A stretch of DNA of 64,000 nucleotides. Origin: Corynespora cassiicola. Lineage: Eukaryota; Ascomycota; Dothideomycetes; Pleosporales; Corynesporascaceae. Under the pieces are notes generated by a model. It was not told the DNA's origin, searched no databases, and saw only the letters and a program-made list of their open reading frames with translations. Numbering within the stretch: position 1 is the first letter of the stretch; each line of letters opens with the position of its first letter. The translations under genes were made by a program, and so were the position numbers. Shown here piece by piece: positions 1-10,772 of the stretch. The stretch spans positions 3,224,001-3,288,000 of the forward strand of contig JAEUWY010000001.1 of assembly GCA_022059125.1 (NCBI GenBank). The letters run 5' to 3'.

Positions 1-679
1 ACACTAGACCGTAGTTCTTGTACAGGGTCTGCTCAAATATGCGGCTCCGCGAGTGTATAATGAATGAACACAATTTTCGTTCCTCCAGACCTTCCACCAA
101 TTCGACCATTTTTGGTACGTGCGGTGATGTAACTGAATGGTGCCAGATAAATGGAAGGAGAGAGTGCAGATCGATTGGAGAGAGAACCATTGGTTGGATA
201 TGCCAGAGTATCATCCCTGATGCCGATGCACGGTAGGGCCGCCAGCTTCGTGTCTCCCGGAACTCGCGACGGAATTTGTGTGACCTGATTGCAGCTCACA
301 TCAGTGGCTTGGAAATTATCCGGCCACTAAGCGACGGAGCATTCGCGGGGCCTATGACTCGCGTGTCATCTCTCCGGTTAGCAATCCATTGACGCGTCCT
401 TTGAGTGGTCTGTTGCGTGATTTCCAGATCCCGAGGGTTTGGAAAACGAAGATGATAAGGATCTAGTCTCCGTGGTAGCGATGATGAGACGGCCCGTTCA
501 ACTCCACCACAACGCGGCATCGGCTTTCGCTACCAAAGTAGGCGATCAAGCAGCGCAGACTCTGCATTTTTAGATGTCATATCAATCGAGCTGAGTTCTA
601 GCCCATTCATAGGCCCGTAGAATGAGAATTTGTGTTCCAATAGACGGCACTATATTGCCCCGTTTGTTCCTCATGTGCC
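1..679. other. Left edge, no gene seen
   Basis: Only short overlapping open frames of at most 88 codons on either strand, none with splice-linked continuation or a recognisable motif. It lies downstream of the P450 stop codon and may hold its 3' UTR. Confidence 0.5.
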
Positions 680-2637
680 TCATTCCTGATAAAAAGTACT
701 AAACTGGTACTTGGTATCCACTTCGAACTGTTTGAGGTTTTGCAGTGCCTGCTCGCCTTCGCGAACAATAGTCTGGCGAATAAGTTCGTTTCGTGGTCTA
801 ATGGCCACTTTGAATGGTCGTGGCCGCCAATTCAGGCCATCTCTGGTATACTCGTCAGTGCGTATCTTCAAACGCGGGCTTGTCTCACAAGGTGGGAAAC
901 TCACGTAAAGTCGAAGATATCGACGGGGATCTCCTTGCCAGTGACTTTGTCTACTGCAGGTTCGATCTGGAACCCCCAAATCAGCCGAGCAACACCGAGG
1001 AACGTGCCCTGCTCTGCCAAAAACTGGCCCGAGCACGACCGGCGGCCCCAGCCAAAGGTCATATAGCCCTTTTCTCCGGGGAAAGGTCGCGTGTTGTCCA
1101 GATATCTCGTCGGATCAAAACGATCGGGCTCCGGAAATTCGCGCTCATTATGGTGTATCGCCCAAACATTGCCTTGCACCCAGGAACCCTTGGGGATAAG
1201 GTATCCATTCCAAATGTCGTCCTGGACTGGCGCGTGCGGCTGCCCCCCAATTATAGCCACGGACCTCCAACGGAACACTTCCTTGACAAAGGCTCGCACA
1301 TACGGAAGGTCGTCACCAAGATCAGGGCTGCGGTCCGGACCAACCACCCTGTCAATCTCTTCCCATGCCGCAGGAAGGGTTTCGGGGAATGCCCGCATGG
1401 CCAGAACCGCCGTGATCAGTGTACTGCTTGATGTATCGGAGCCTGCTCCAAGCAAGTTGGCCGCTAATCCCGAGAGCTCCAGTGGATGCAGCTTGTATTC
1501 GGCCTGTTTGCTAAAGAGAAACTTGGAGTAATTTTCCGGTCTCTCTGGAGCGTTGGCTTCCTCTGCAAGTGCGTAGAAGAAACCGTGGTTACTGTGCTTT
1601 GACTTTGCCTCATTTCCCAGACCATGCTTCCACGGTGCAATCTTGTTGGGGAATTTGGCAAGAACTATCGACATGTTACTAGCTGCTCGTATGATCATAT
1701 GAATCAATGAAGCTTACATGGAAATGTCTCCATTAGCATGGGGAATGTTTTGCCGGGTACGTTCAATGCAGCTGCTCTATGCATCAGATTGATAACTTCA
1801 GTGATCATGGGATCCGTCGTGGTCGGCATACGACGGCCATATCCGATGATCGATACAACACTGGTAGCATATCGCTCAAAGTGAGCCACATAATCGTCCG
1901 GGGTGGACAACATGTCGTAAGCTGCAACCTTGTTCTCATCATTCTGGAGATCTCTGTAGCGTTGTACCTATGGCTATCAGCGTGATGACCGGAAATTATC
2001 CTGTATCCAGATATTTCACACCTGCTGCGCTCCCACGCCCAAGTGAGTGAGCTTTCTAAGATCTCGGAACCGGTTTCGTTGGACAGGCGTCTCCGTGTAC
2101 ATGTTCAATAAATTCTTTTGTCCCGCACCAAGCTCGGCAAACACCAGCATGCGAGGCCGCGAGCAGTAGATGCCCGCGCGCTTGACGAAAATATCGTTTG
2201 CTGCCCATGCGTCGTTCACCCAGATCGTAGGGTTCCTTTGACGATCAGGATGGGACTCCACAGGTGCTGGGCGGTCAAAAGAGGGCACTCACCTGCCGAT
2301 CCAGAACGTGATGACTGGTGAATCATAGTCTTTGGACAATTGCTCAAAGTGGTACCATGGCTTCGTGTCTGGCAGGGAAAAAGTGTTACCAATGATTGGC
2401 CATGGGAAAGGTCCAGGGGGCTGAAGGTCTGTCAGTTTCTGCGCACAAAGACAAGGCCATGATGGCTTGAATAAAGTAAAGGTGGAATCGGACCATTCTC
2501 CATCTCCGATACAGCATCCACGAGTAGTCAGCCACCAAGGCTACAAATGCAGCAACGAGCACAAGGCGACACAAGCCCGACCAGTTCGTGGCCTCAAAGG
2601 CGAATCCGAAGGCCATGGCTGACAGCTGCAATCCCAC
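680..2637 (-). CDS. Cytochrome P450 monooxygenase (six exons)
   Basis: Haem-thiolate monooxygenase of 552 residues, probably anchored in the ER by the N-terminal hydrophobic stretch (about residues 20-40) and needing a P450 reductase partner. Exons by splice signals: 2637-2494, 2420-2293, 2235-2022, 1967-1718, 1664-905, 842-680; every junction keeps frame. Visible landmarks in order are a proline hinge PPGPFPWPIIG opening exon 2, the I-helix AGSDTSSST, the K-helix ExxR in EVFRWR, the PERF-like PDRFDP and the haem loop FGWGRRSCSG with its cysteine ligand. All landmarks are intact, so the enzyme should be active. The substrate is unknown. The layout resembles the CYP2-type fungal P450s related to O-methylsterigmatocystin oxidoreductase, but I cannot assign a CYP number. 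No synthase gene lies beside it. Start chosen at the first Met before the anchor; Met8 is an alternative. Confidence 0.93.
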
Positions 2638-3535
2638 CCGAATTTCGCTCTGAATATGGGTGCAAACTCGAGTGTGGACGAGGACGTGGACGTGTGCGCG
2701 GCCAGGTAACGGGTGACGGGGCTAGAGCACAGATTCAGAATGCTTTACGTGCTCAATCCATGCTGAGCATAGCGCGGGACAAGTGCAGCTGGAAAAAGCC
2801 ACGAATCAGAAAATTTGGCATCGGATGGAAACCGAGAGCTTGCCTCGCACTCGGCGAGACTTTAAATTCGAGGGACCCCACATCAGCGGGCGGGCGGCTG
2901 AGCAGCGGACGGTACATCGGGCGGGGACAGCGGGTGGTCAGCGGGTGGTAGGTTGCCCAGCTGGACAAGGGCGCCCGACCCGTGACTATTCCTATCCGGG
3001 ACTAGATGCATCGTAGCAAAAGGCCCGATATCTGGTCGACGCCGGAGGATTGCGCCGAGACTTCCACTACAGGCATCATGTCGACCTAGTCCCCTGCTCT
3101 CATCCTCGACCTAGGTCAGCGCAAGGCTGCTGCGACAAATCACGCCATGTTATCGAGCCAGCGGAGGCTCATCGCGGCACACCTCACCGCCGGTCGTATC
3201 ACCTCCCCTGGACCTGTAATCTGCGACCTCGTGCTCTCGATGCCATACCCAATCGTTGCCTGGCCCATCGATCTGGTAGATCCATCCAACCACCGTCTGT
3301 GCAAGAGATTTGGTCCATTTTCCGTGGTTTAGTGGCGGCGTAACACGTTCTAGTTTTGTCGCAATGCGGAGAAGTTCCAGATGAATGTCTCCAAATTTGT
3401 CAAGGCTGCAATATGCCTGGCTGGCGTGTACCTCTCTCTTTAGTACACCAGATGGCCCAGGGGAAACGGTCGTCCCTTTAGTTTTCTACTGTTCGCCTGT
3501 CCGAGGCTCTCTTCCATCGTGCTCTCACGACGACC
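2638..3535. promoter_or_regulatory. Divergent promoter region, P450 / rhodopsin-like gene
   Basis: No supported gene. The two flanking genes are transcribed outward, so both promoters must lie here. A G-rich patch at about 2885-2950 contains a short tandem CAGCGGGTGGT repeated twice. No clear TATA box was identified. Confidence 0.45.
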
Positions 3536-4790
3536 ATGGCAGGCCAGGACACCAGGGGCCCGATGATTGTCGTGGCGTTATGGGTTCAGACTGCTGTGCC
3601 TTTGGTCTTTATGCTCATGCGGTACTACTGCAAAGTTCGGTTTACGAAAGTCTTCGGCTGGGACGACTGGCTGCTGGCAGCTTCTTGGGTACGGACGAAT
3701 TGCTTGTCAACCACTGACTCTTACTGACGTTCAGTCAGATTCTGATTGTCATCTACACAGCCTTGATTCAGGTTTCGGTCGATTACGATATTGGAAAGCA
3801 CTTCAATGAGGCTGACCCCGTCAAGCTCGTCACTGGCGTCAAGTACATGTATTTGGGCCAACTGTTCGCCTTGCTTGCCATGCCCGTTGGCAAGACGTCT
3901 TTTTGTGTGACACTTTTGCGACTCACTGAAACCAAGTGGCACCGCCAGATTCTTTGGTTCATCATTGGAACCATCAACTTGGCGCTGCTCGCAGTCACTG
4001 TCATGACTTTTGCCCAATGCTCGCCCGTCGCAAAGCTGTGGAATGTCACGCTTGAGGGTAAATGCTGGGACAATCGAATCGTCATTTACTTTTCAGTATT
4101 CGTGGGAGGTATGATGAAGCGATGATTGCCGTCTTTACATGACTGACCATTTTTATAGCATACTCTTGTGTCGTTGATGTGATATTGGCCATGTGCCCCT
4201 GGCTCATCATCCACAATCTCCAGATGAACAAGCGCGAGAAGTTTGGCCTCATCTTCGCCATGAGCATGGGTGTCTTGTAAGTCTATCCGTCAGTCTGTTA
4301 CGGCGCATTTCCTGACAATAGCCCCTGCAGCGCCAGTATCGCATGCGCCATCAAAACTTCCTACATTCCAATGATTGGCACCTGGACCGACTTCACCTAC
4401 AACATTGCGCTAGTCCTCATCTGGGGCCTCGCCGAATCTGCCATCACCATTGTCGCAGCCTCAATTCCCTTCTTGCGCATGCTCGTCCGCGAAGTATCGT
4501 CCGGTTATGCAAGCCGCGGCAAGTACACGGGAAACTCGTATCAGCTCCAGCATCAATCCCACGGCCCCAGTTCCGGGACACGATCAAAGGTCAAGGCGGA
4601 TCCTGGAATCTACGAAACCGAGATCGGTCGCAATAATGACACGGGTAGCGATAAGAGTATACTGGGTGATAAGGATGCGCAGACTGCCGGGCAGATTGTG
4701 CAGACGCAGGAGGTGAGGGTCGAGTATGGGGATAGCAGCGACGAGGCGAGCTTGAGAGATAACAAGCTGGAGGCCGGTACTGCTCGTTGA
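3536..4790 (+). CDS. Fungal rhodopsin-domain (PTH11-like, no CFEM) integral membrane protein
   Basis: A 366-residue polytopic membrane protein. Exons 3536-3688, 3739-4108, 4159-4276 and 4331-4790 join in frame across introns of 50-54 nt. The fold is the seven-helix domain common in Pezizomycotina (Fung_rhodopsin family). Landmarks are the TM1 end RYYCKVRF, the FGWDDWL motif after TM1, the extracellular cysteine in FAQCSPVAKLWN, the following GKCWDN, and a last helix containing WGLAESAITIVAASIPFLR. A hydrophilic cytosolic tail of about 110 residues, rich in Ser, Asp and Glu, follows. Members of this family include PTH11-type receptors, but this copy lacks the N-terminal CFEM cysteine domain, so a receptor role is only inferred. 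It is transcribed away from the P450. Confidence 0.9.
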
Positions 4791-5753
4791 GTTTTTTTTC
4801 CAAGAGACGAATTTTTTTTTCTTTGTGATATGGAGCAAGGAAAGGGCAAAAAAGGGGAGAGGAACAACAGTACAACTCTGAAAAGTAACGTTTAAGCATA
4901 ACCTGTTCTAGAATTCCTTCTCACAAAGCTCTAACGATCCACCACTGACATCAAGGAAAATTATCATCATACGCGATGCTCAGATACCTTAGGTCCACGT
5001 TCAATGATCTCTTCGTCAAGTAGGCTGCCCAGATAGATACCAACTCCATCCAATCACATTCCCTGCAGCCTCGACGGCCCAGTGGCACAGTTGGGCACCA
5101 ACCTTCAATACCGCCTACCAGCCATCCACGCACGCCTCGGCTACTATAGTGTCTTCGATTGCGAAGATATATATCGGAAACACCGCTCGCGCCTTCTTCC
5201 TGGACCATGCAGATCACTATTTCCTATGATGTTGCTGCCACACGTCCTCCACGCTCCGATACCCTGCATTGATGTAGGACATGCATCACGGCTTGAAAGG
5301 ATAGCGCAGGCATTCGATGAGAATGCGGCGTCAATCTTGGACTTGGTGAAAGTAGGTGCCCAGGTGTGTGACTTCCCGGTCAAAGAGCCACCATAGTAGG
5401 AATCGTGAGAGCAGTGGGTGCGATCTACACCTTGGCAGTTACAATGTAACCATGGCGAGTTTCTTCTGCACGTAGCACGCAGGGAACAACAGGAGGGACC
5501 ACGTCTTCTAAAGTAGATGGCTCTGGATTGGCTACCATTTAAACGAGGTGACGAGGTCTTTGGGACCGGAAGTCCTGCACAGACTGCAATGAGAAAGTTC
5601 AAATATATCGATAAGTCTGTATTATCGACCAATGCAACGTACAGGATACATTGCTGAAGTCTGAGTTGATGGAGAGTAAGTCCCCTAGATGTCCCCCTAC
5701 CGTGTCAACTCCCTTCTCTCTATATCTGCCGGTCCTCTACAAATAGGCGATCC
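4791..5753. other. Convergent intergenic region
   Basis: Lies between the 3' ends of the rhodopsin-like gene and the sugar-type transporter. Two T-runs at 4793-4800 and 4812-4821 follow the first stop codon. A 162-codon minus-strand frame (5144-5632) has no motif and no splice-linked neighbours, and I do not call it. Confidence 0.45.
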
Positions 5754-7471
5754 TCACTCCTTGGAAACGCTAGCCTCCGCCTGTACCTTTTCACTCCTTA
5801 GCACCTCTACCACCTTCTCTCCTTCCACGCTCTTCCTCTCCTCTACCCCCAGATTCAGCACACCCACACACTTGTAATCCGAAAACTTCCTCGCCGGCAG
5901 TCTTGCCTCAAACATCTCGTCAATCTCTTCCAGCGTGCGGTTCTTGACCTCGGGCAGGAAGAAGAATACCCAGGTGGCTGCAATGACGGCTGAGGGGAAC
6001 CAAATGTATCCGTATCGCGGTCCCCAGTCCAAACTCGCGGGATTGATAAAATATGGTGCAGTGAAGGTGGTGAGCCAGGCGCCGGCAAAACCCACTGCGG
6101 CGGCCAGACCAAAGGTGTGCGAGCGAAGGCGCTGAGTAGGTATCTCACCGCCAGCGAGCCAAGCATATGTGGCAATCATGCCGTTGTACGAGAACATGTA
6201 GATGCACGAGAGGGCCACAATGACGGTACCGGTGGATTTCGTGCCCGGATTTTTGTCGTACACGATCGCGATTATGAGCTGTAAGACTGCGCAGAGGAGG
6301 AGACCTGTCATGAGAAGAACGCGACGGTTGCCGAATTTAATAATTATCAGGGAGTTGGCGATGATGGCGATGATACCGATGCAAGAGAGCACGTTGGACA
6401 TGGCGAACGGATCGGACACCTTGGCCATGGTAAAAAAATAGGCCTTGTATGCTGTGGATCTTGTTAATGCGGCCAAACCAATGGGAGAGTATTGAAGGCC
6501 TACCAATGATGAACATTGATCCCGACGCGGCCTGCAGCGTAACAGCGCATACGGAGAGCATAGTTCGTCGACGGTCGACTGGATTCTTGAACATGTCCAC
6601 CCACCCTACGGCCGAGCTCAGATCCCTCTCCTTGTCAATGGCGGCCTTGATCTCGATTGCCTCTGCTTCGGTATCGGCGCCCTCAGGTCGTAGCCAGTCT
6701 AGTGACTTTTTCCCATCTTCGAAGCGACCCTGCAAAATGAGCCAGCGAGGCGATTCGGGGATAAAGAACATGCCGATACTAAGGAAGAAGGGCACCACGT
6801 AGATGAGCCCTAGAGGGATGAGATAGGCAGACTTGTCTGGACGTTTTGCGGTGGCCCAGTCCACAATGGTTCCAATAAGCGTCCCCTGGACATGTTAATG
6901 CTGTTCTATTTGAGATTGGTAGTCCATACGAATGAAGTGAAGAATTGGAAGCCAGTCAAGAAAAGACCGCGGTACTTTGCAGTACTGCTTTCCTGGATAT
7001 AGAGCTGAGAGAATGTCATGAAATAGCCATTGGCCAACCCAATGACAAGCCGACCAACATAGAGGGCGCCGATATGCGTGGTGGTCATCATGATAACGTT
7101 GGCGACACAACAGGTGACGGAAGCGATGACCAAGCAAGCACGCCGTCCGAGGTGATTCGCGGCCACACCAGCGGCCCCGGCGCTGATGAAGGCACCCAAG
7201 GTCATCAAGGATGAAATCAATTGCTGCCTCTCAGTCTGGATGTTCCAGCCAGTAGGGGATTTGGCTGATCGGTATCCATAAATCTGGGTTGTCTTTAGTC
7301 GCGCTCTTCCCCTTCGCATGTATTCCTTACCTCGAGGAACCCCACCATGGCCTGCAGCCCTCCTATGAGGCCAAAGTCGAGGCCGTACTGGAATGGACTG
7401 AGAATCATGATGCCGCAAGCCGCGAACAGTCGCCAATGGGCGCGCCATGAGTCCGGTTTCGTGTTGGCCAT
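5754..7471 (-). CDS. MFS sugar/alpha-glucoside-type transporter (four exons)
   Basis: A 524-residue major facilitator of the sugar-porter type that would carry a sugar or related polyol across the plasma membrane by proton symport. Exons 7471-7331, 7283-6930, 6885-6504 and 6451-5754 join in frame. Family signatures seen are NHLGRRACL after TM2, GRLVIGLANG and QLYIQESS in TM4-5, PESPRWLILQGR at the start of the central loop, KFGNRRVLL after TM8, GGEIPTQRLRSHT near TM10 and a final LPEVKNRTLEEIDEMFE. The start is the Met of MANTKPDSW, with AAGC just before the ATG; the open frame extends upstream but carries no conserved sequence. Substrate is not deducible. It ends convergently with the rhodopsin-like gene. 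Confidence 0.92.
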
Positions 7472-9275
7472 GCTTGCTTGTCGGGGAAAGTACAAAGTGA
7501 GGTCGCGGCAAACATTGTGTTTCGCGGCCAGGGCCCTTATACGCAGGAAGATCAATGCCCAGGCGGGTTGAAGGCAATTCATTTAGCCCATCTGCCGACG
7601 AGCATGCAGACGCGCCAAGTGGCGAATGGGATGATGCGAGCGGGGACCCCACAAATGAGGGCGTATCTGTGACCCCTTCCATAAGCTCCTTGGCACTTTG
7701 GGGCAGTCAATGTGGGGACTTTGCAGAATGTTGAGTCGCGTGTATGTCGATACATAGGCTGAGGTGCATGGCCGTCCGACCGATCTGACAGCCTACAAGG
7801 CTGCGGATATTAAGCGTTGGGCGAGACCAGCCAGGTGGAACGGAGAAGTACGGCGGGCTGCGAAAGCCGCCGAAGGCATCCCACATTGACCTTCGCATGT
7901 CGCAAAGGACATTTGCATCGTGGCGCGGAGGAGGAATGCGCTGGTGTCGACGAGGAAAAGCAGCCTCGGGCTGATGCGAGCGACGCCTCGCCGTGGGTCC
8001 AAAGCGGGCTGTGGCTGCTCGGCAATTGGTGGGGTTGTTGGGGAAAGTCTGGGGTGCATGTCTAGCAGCGGGCAATGATTCAGCGCCTAGCGCTTCTGGC
8101 CCAGCCGGCACGATAAAGCTTGTCTGCATCGTACACTCCTCCTCCAGCTCAGATGTCTATCGCAATACGGCCTTTTCGAATCGGGAGAGTTGATTGTAGA
8201 GCCCAAAGAGCATCAAGTGGCGACTTTTTGAATTGGGAGAGTTGATCGTGGCGCTACATGGTGTTCAAGGGGAGAACTGAAGTTGAACATGACTCGCAGG
8301 GACGACAGGTGCGCCAGGATATCGAGATGCGAATTGAGGCAGGGACAGATGGTAGAGACACCAAAAAGAAGATGGATCTGCATGGTTTCGATGGCATGAA
8401 GCTATCCAGTCGATGAATGGTGGTCACAAGAAAGCTGCCAAGCCTTCACCACATACGGCAGGCACACGTAGTAAACAGAAGGTGCACATGGGGCAGATGG
8501 CTCAGTGACATGTCAACTCCATCTATTTCATCGAACCCAACTCGTCAGCGACATCACAGCTCGAGCCAAGATACGGCCTTGACCAAATACCTGCCCGCGG
8601 GCGTCGATACACTGCAGTAGGCTCATCCAACGCCAAAAAACCCGTGTCGGCTAACACCTCTGCAGGCAACAGTGAATCGCTCTTACCGAAGCCTACACAT
8701 CGGCCTAACCTAAATTCAACCGTGCTATCAATTAGCTTCAATTGAACACTCCGGACAGCTCATTGTGGCTTTCTCTCCGCTTGCCTGGTGCTATTGTCCA
8801 TTTGGCCGACAATAGGAAGGAGGAGGCTTCCTGGAACGTTTGCTCACAATAACCAACGTGTTCGGGAGCGGGAGTCTGCTTATTCAGAGCGTTCGTGACA
8901 ATATCAGCGGCTTCAAGGCAGTGCCTCTCGACGGTGAACGCACTGGCCACCGGTGAACTCTCGAGCTTTTTCAACCTCCCACTTTACCTCTCCGTTTGCT
9001 CCTGGCTTAACCGCTATAAACCGGCGTCTTCGCCCTCCTTTCTCCAACTCTTGTTCTCCTCAGACCGTCTCCACTCCTTCCTCACAGAATACGCTTTCTG
9101 CCCGATTGCCTGCCAGGAGACACATCCACCGTACCAACTTACCGTCCTATCATCACGTACGACGAAACTTCTCATTCACCGCGACGGTCTACTCTGCCTC
9201 CATCTCATCTGTATTCGACACGTTTCCAACAGTCCTCGATACTCGTCGACACCCTTCGACATCCGATCGGTCGAG
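7472..9275. promoter_or_regulatory. Divergent promoter region with pyrimidine-rich leader
   Basis: No supported coding sequence. The region separates the transporter and the 9276 gene, which are transcribed outward. The last ~300 bases (8970-9275) are rich in CT and CCTC runs, as in 5' leaders of many filamentous-fungal genes, and the plus-strand frame stays open through them without recognisable protein content. Confidence 0.45.
8173..8250. repeat. Imperfect direct repeat, two ~24-bp units
   Basis: TTTTCGAATCGGGAGAGTTG at 8173 recurs as TTTTGAATTGGGAGAGTTGA near 8226, each followed by a GAT-rich stretch; spacing about 53 bp. No gene overlaps it. Confidence 0.6.
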
Positions 9276-10109
9276 ATGTTTTCCCTCACCACGGCACGTC
9301 TGACCTCTGTCTTGGCCTTCCTCATGAAGCTCTTGGAGCCCATGGTCGACGAGGCCATCTTCATTATTCTTGGCGAGGTCTTCACCATGACCGCAGCCAT
9401 CATCAATGTCTTTCTTGGCCTGGATGCCAATAACACCCCAACTCGCCACTGCTTCCTGTCTGCCATATCCTTCTGGACATCGGCACTCGCATTCGGACTT
9501 GTCGACACCATAATTTTCTCTGCCGTCTGCGATCTCACCCACTGGAGCTGTCTGGCTCAGGCCATCATGGCCACCTCGGTCTTCGCCGCTGCTCTGTCTC
9601 CATTTCTCTCCAAGAACGGCCTGCCGGCGCCCGCCACTGTCGCCCAGGACGTCTTCGAGACTCGCACCGTCACTTCTGCTCGCCGTTCTCCGCCCCCACA
9701 CCTCCGCCACTCTCCAGAGATTGTTGCGGCTGCCGCTTCCGCTGCCAGGCAGAGGGAGCTGGAGTACAGGCAGCGCAAGGAGCTCGCTGAGCAGCGAGAG
9801 AAGGACCGCAAACAGTCGCCACCTAGGCGCCAGAAGCAGCAGCGCAACTTTCGCGGGCGCGCCCGCAACATCAACAATAACAACAACAAGAGTAAGGTCA
9901 CCACCCCCGGCGTCGCAAGTCCCGCCCAAGTCCCCAATCTTTGTGCCGAGGCACGTCCCAACCCATGGACCAACTGGGCCCAGGACCTGGGTGCCGATGA
10001 TGACGCCCTCATCCGGGAGCAGGTTGCCCGGTTTGAGGAGGAGGCCAAGGCTGGCTACAAGCCAGTCATGGTCTTTAGAGAGGCTTGGAAGCCCACCAAA
10101 GTCCAGTAG
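9276..10109 (+). CDS. Hypothetical membrane protein with charged coiled tail
   Basis: A 277-residue single-exon protein I do not recognise. The first ~110 residues contain three or four hydrophobic segments (around 10-25, 25-50, 60-85 and 88-105), followed by a soluble tail. The tail starts with a Ser/Pro-rich stretch, then an Ala/Glu/Arg/Gln-rich helix-forming segment (EIVAAAASAARQRELEYRQR and on), then a very basic, RGG-like patch with five consecutive Asn codons. It ends in an acidic segment and EAWKPTKVQ. The Met at 9276 is chosen because the leader upstream is CT-rich and protein-poor. A 376-codon frame on the opposite strand is a shadow. Confidence 0.65.
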   Translation: MFSLTTARLTSVLAFLMKLLEPMVDEAIFIILGEVFTMTAAIINVFLGLDANNTPTRHCFLSAISFWTSALAFGLVDTIIFSAVCDLTHWSCLAQAIMATSVFAAALSPFLSKNGLPAPATVAQDVFETRTVTSARRSPPPHLRHSPEIVAAAASAARQRELEYRQRKELAEQREKDRKQSPPRRQKQQRNFRGRARNINNNNNKSKVTTPGVASPAQVPNLCAEARPNPWTNWAQDLGADDDALIREQVARFEEEAKAGYKPVMVFREAWKPTKVQ

Positions 10110-10532
10110 AGGGGTCTTGAGTTGGGGGGAGGGTGATGGCTGGGGTTTGGTTGGGGGCAATTTTTGGGTGAATAGGGGAGGAGGGGGATGGAGAGTTAGC
10201 CCTACATAGTCAATTTGTTTTTTTGTATTTCCACCGTTTAGTTTGAACCATGCTTGTGATTTTTGATATAGGATGTGATGCTGCTGTATTTTGGTCACAT
10301 GTCTCTTGGATTCTATCAAGGTATTATTACATGGGGATATTGAGGTGTTTTGTGCTAATGATACGTGGAGGCTTCACCTCTCTTGATATAAATAAATCAC
10401 TTGTCTTGAACTCACAAATGTCCCTAACATCCTTATCCACATCCAGCAACAATCAATTCCAAAAAGACTCTAACAGCCCCCAGCATCACCCCTGAAGAAT
10501 ACCATGTGATCTTCAAAACCCTTCACCTCCAC
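10110..10532. other. Convergent 3' region
   Basis: Lies between the convergent ends of the 9276 gene and the small secreted protein. It opens G-rich (10110-10195) and becomes T-rich and AT-rich after 10210. No gene seen. Confidence 0.45.
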
Positions 10533-10772
10533 TCACGACACGTTGACAGCGAGACATCCGCTGCTGCTCACGACCGTTCCTCCAGCACCTCCAGCTGGGC
10601 ATGCCACTACTGCCGTGCACGACGATAGTGTAAATGTGTTTGTAGCGCCCGCCGCGACGACGCGTGTCGCTACTGCGCCGCCCTCGGCCGTCTTGACGGC
10701 GGTGCACTGTGCGGAGGCTTGGGTTGCGAGGGCGAGGGTGAGTGCCAGAGTTGAGAAGATGGAGGTGTACAT
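10533..10772 (-). CDS. Small secreted four-cysteine protein
   Basis: A 79-residue protein with an evident signal peptide (MYTSIFSTLALTLALATQAS, cleavage likely near 21-22). The mature part of about 57 residues is Ala/Val/Thr/Gly-rich with four cysteines at 23, 52, 58 and 73, enough for two disulfides. I know no family for it; the size and composition are those of secreted effector-like or cell-wall proteins. Upstream on the same strand a canonical donor (GTAAGC) and acceptor (CTACAG) bracket 10774-10826 just before the ATG, so the 5' UTR probably contains an intron; an alternative N-terminal exon cannot be excluded. Confidence 0.65.
   Translation of the reverse strand: MYTSIFSTLALTLALATQASAQCTAVKTAEGGAVATRVVAAGATNTFTLSSCTAVVACPAGGAGGTVVSSSGCLAVNVS

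Noticed and set aside
5144..5632. 162-codon minus-strand frame
   Set aside because: No motif, signal or splice partner, and it lies in a convergent 3' region.
9189..10319. 376-codon minus-strand frame
   Set aside because: Antisense of the 9276 gene and its flanks; Leu/Gly-rich without motif.
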